NCBI GenBank assembly: GCA_002384315.1 | Contig: DGBL01000047.1 | Location: forward strand, 1-8,663 | DNA length: 8,663 nt | Source: Micrococcaceae bacterium UBA4005 | GTDB taxonomy: Bacteria > Actinomycetota > Actinomycetes > Actinomycetales > Micrococcaceae | Direction: 5' to 3' | In this document: piece after piece, positions 7,750 to 8,663 of the stretch | How the letters are laid out: each line of letters starts with the position of its first letter | Position numbering within the stretch: the first letter of the stretch is position 1 | Notes under the pieces: model-generated | What the model was told of the DNA's origin: nothing | What the model saw: the letters and a program-made list of their open reading frames with translations, nothing else | The model's database searches: none | Made by a program: the position numbers and the translations under genes

Positions 7750-7766
7750 GTCTCAGTAAATGAGAC
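7750..7766. promoter_or_regulatory. Inverted repeat GTCTCA-N5-TGAGAC, candidate leuB operator
   Basis: Two perfect 6-bp arms (7750-7755, 7761-7766) are separated by GTAAA. The repeat ends 3 bases before TTGCCC (7770-7775), the best -35 candidate for leuB, so a bound dimer would sit at the promoter's upstream edge. From memory, the LtbR motif of Corynebacterium glutamicum (an IclR-family regulator of leuB and leuCD) contains a TGAGA core, which makes an LtbR/NdgR-like regulator the first suspect. That link is inference. Confidence 0.55.
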
Positions 7767-7769
7767 AAA

Positions 7770-7800
7770 TTGCCCTCGATTACGTTCCGGTCATTAATCT
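7770..7800 (+). promoter_or_regulatory. Candidate leuB promoter giving a leaderless mRNA
   Basis: TTGCCC (7770-7775) is a 4-of-6 -35 match and TAATCT (7795-7800) fits TANNNT, with 19 bases between; reading ATTAAT (7793-7798) as the -10 gives 17. TAATCT ends exactly six bases before the leuB ATG, so the transcript should begin at or beside the start codon. No Shine-Dalgarno sequence is present upstream of that ATG. Confidence 0.55.
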
Positions 7801-7806
7801 GTATCT

Positions 7807-8663
7807 ATGGTTGAAACTTCTTTCCGCACCCTTGATCTTGCCGTGATCCCCGGAGATGGCATCGGTCCGGAAGTGACAGCCGAAGCCGTCAAGGTACTTC
7901 AGGCGGTGCTGGGCGACCAAGTTGGCCTGACACTCACCGAGTATTCACTGGGTGCGCAGCACTGGATCGCCACCGGGGAAACTCTCCCGGATGAAACGCT
8001 CGCCAAACTGCGTGGGCATGATGCCATTTTGTTCGGGGCGGTCGGTGCTGCGCCCGGAGATACCCGCATTCCCTCGGGAACCATTGAGCGGGACATGCTA
8101 CTCAGACTCCGGTTTGCGTTGGACCAGCATGTGAACCTGAGGCCGTCCAAACTCATGGGTGGGGTGGGCAGCCCCCTAGCCACCCCGGGCGAAGTGGATT
8201 TTGTGGTGGTACGGGAGGGTACGGAAGGCCCCTATGTGGGCAACGGCGGCTCATTGCGTGCAGGTACTCCGCAGGAGGTCGCTACCGAAGTTTCGTTGAA
8301 TACGGCGTTCGGGGTCGAACGGGTAGTGCGTGATGCTTTTCGCCGGGCGAGCGCACGTCCGCGCAGGAAGCTTACCCTTGTCCATAAACACAACGTCCTC
8401 GTCTATGCCGGACACCTCTGGAGGCGCACGGTGGAGTCCGTCGCCGTCGAATTCCCCGAGGTGACCCACGACTACCTGCACATTGATGCGGCCACTATCT
8501 TCATGGTGACCGATCCGTCCCGTTTTGATGTGATTGTCACGGATAATCTTTTTGGGGACATCATCACTGATCTGGCCGCCGCAATCACCGGGGGAATCGG
8601 GTTGGCGGCATCGGGGAACCTCAACATGGACCGCACTGCGCCGTCGATGTTCGAACCGGTCCA
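7807..8663 (+). CDS. leuB: 3-isopropylmalate dehydrogenase, 3' end cut by the window
   Basis: The first 285 residues of an enzyme usually about 340-350 aa long. It oxidatively decarboxylates 3-isopropylmalate to 2-ketoisocaproate with NAD and a divalent metal, the third step of the leucine branch. Visible signatures are [10 protein letters not shown] (14-23), the substrate arginines Arg102, Arg112 (NLRP) and Arg136 (VVREGTEG), Tyr143, Lys194 (VHKHNV), and the metal-binding Asp227, Asp251 and Asp255 (FGDIITD). It ends in the family segment [14 protein letters not shown]...MFEPV. The spacing of these residues matches Thermus IPMDH by recall, and the [10 protein letters not shown] form separates it from isocitrate dehydrogenase. 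The start is firm: TAA at 7795-7797 is in frame and no other start lies between it and the ATG. There is no ribosome site, so leaderless translation is likely. The nucleotide-specificity region near the C-terminus is not visible. Confidence 0.96.
   Translation, partial: MVETSFRTLDLAVIPGDGIGPEVTAEAVKVLQAVLGDQVGLTLTEYSLGAQHWIATGETLPDETLAKLRGHDAILFGAVGAAPGDTRIPSGTIERDMLLRLRFALDQHVNLRPSKLMGGVGSPLATPGEVDFVVVREGTEGPYVGNGGSLRAGTPQEVATEVSLNTAFGVERVVRDAFRRASARPRRKLTLVHKHNVLVYAGHLWRRTVESVAVEFPEVTHDYLHIDAATIFMVTDPSRFDVIVTDNLFGDIITDLAAAITGGIGLAASGNLNMDRTAPSMFEPV

Larger units (their letters stand above)
7659..7806. other. Divergent regulatory region between kinase and leuB
   Basis: This is a 148-bp gap between two divergently read genes, locally more AT-rich on the leuB side. 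It holds two palindromes (7705-7718 and 7750-7766) and the leuB promoter candidate. I see no clear promoter for the kinase in it; TACTCG, six bases before the ATG at 7658, lacks the final T of TANNNT. Confidence 0.7.

Overview
The window is a stretch of ordinary chromosome from a moderately GC-rich actinobacterium. Protein style, gene order (ilvB-ilvN-ilvC-serA, with leuB nearby) and frequent GTG starts suggest the Micrococcaceae, probably an Arthrobacter relative. This placement is from memory of such proteins, not from a search. I see no mobile element, tRNA, rRNA, CRISPR array or sign of horizontal transfer.

Layout. Positions 1-1977 (+) hold the branched-chain amino acid operon: the 3' end of ilvB, then ilvN (3 bases later) and ilvC (66 bases later), closed by a perfect 11-bp stem at 1991-2033. 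Positions 2100-3689 (+) hold serA (D-3-phosphoglycerate dehydrogenase, 529 aa, with a C-terminal ACT domain), and 3740-5308 (+) metG (methionyl-tRNA synthetase, 522 aa). metG converges on two minus-strand genes. These are a soluble REC-GAF-HisKA-HATPase histidine kinase (5946-7658) and, 55 bases after it, a 175-aa predicted helical protein of unknown function (5363-5890). A 148-bp divergent intergenic region (7659-7806) separates the kinase from leuB (7807 to the window end, truncated), which encodes 3-isopropylmalate dehydrogenase.

How the genes work together. IlvBN condenses pyruvate (or pyruvate plus 2-ketobutyrate) and IlvC makes the dihydroxy acids of the valine/isoleucine route. LeuB acts in the leucine branch drawn from the valine precursor. 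SerA commits 3-phosphoglycerate to serine, and MetG charges tRNA with methionine. The window therefore mixes amino-acid anabolism and translation. The kinase and its small downstream neighbour are the only members with no obvious metabolic link.

Most noteworthy: (1) leuB and metG both look leaderless, with a TANNNT -10 box exactly six bases before the start codon, and the TAA of that box is the nearest in-frame stop. (2) A perfect inverted repeat, GTCTCA-N5-TGAGAC, lies just upstream of the leuB promoter and is a good operator candidate. (3) The kinase has a receiver domain with a degenerate acidic pocket, no partner regulator in the window, and an uncertain start. (4) The 175-aa protein next to the kinase has no known function. 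I found no convincing undescribed multi-gene system; the kinase/175-aa pair is the closest candidate.
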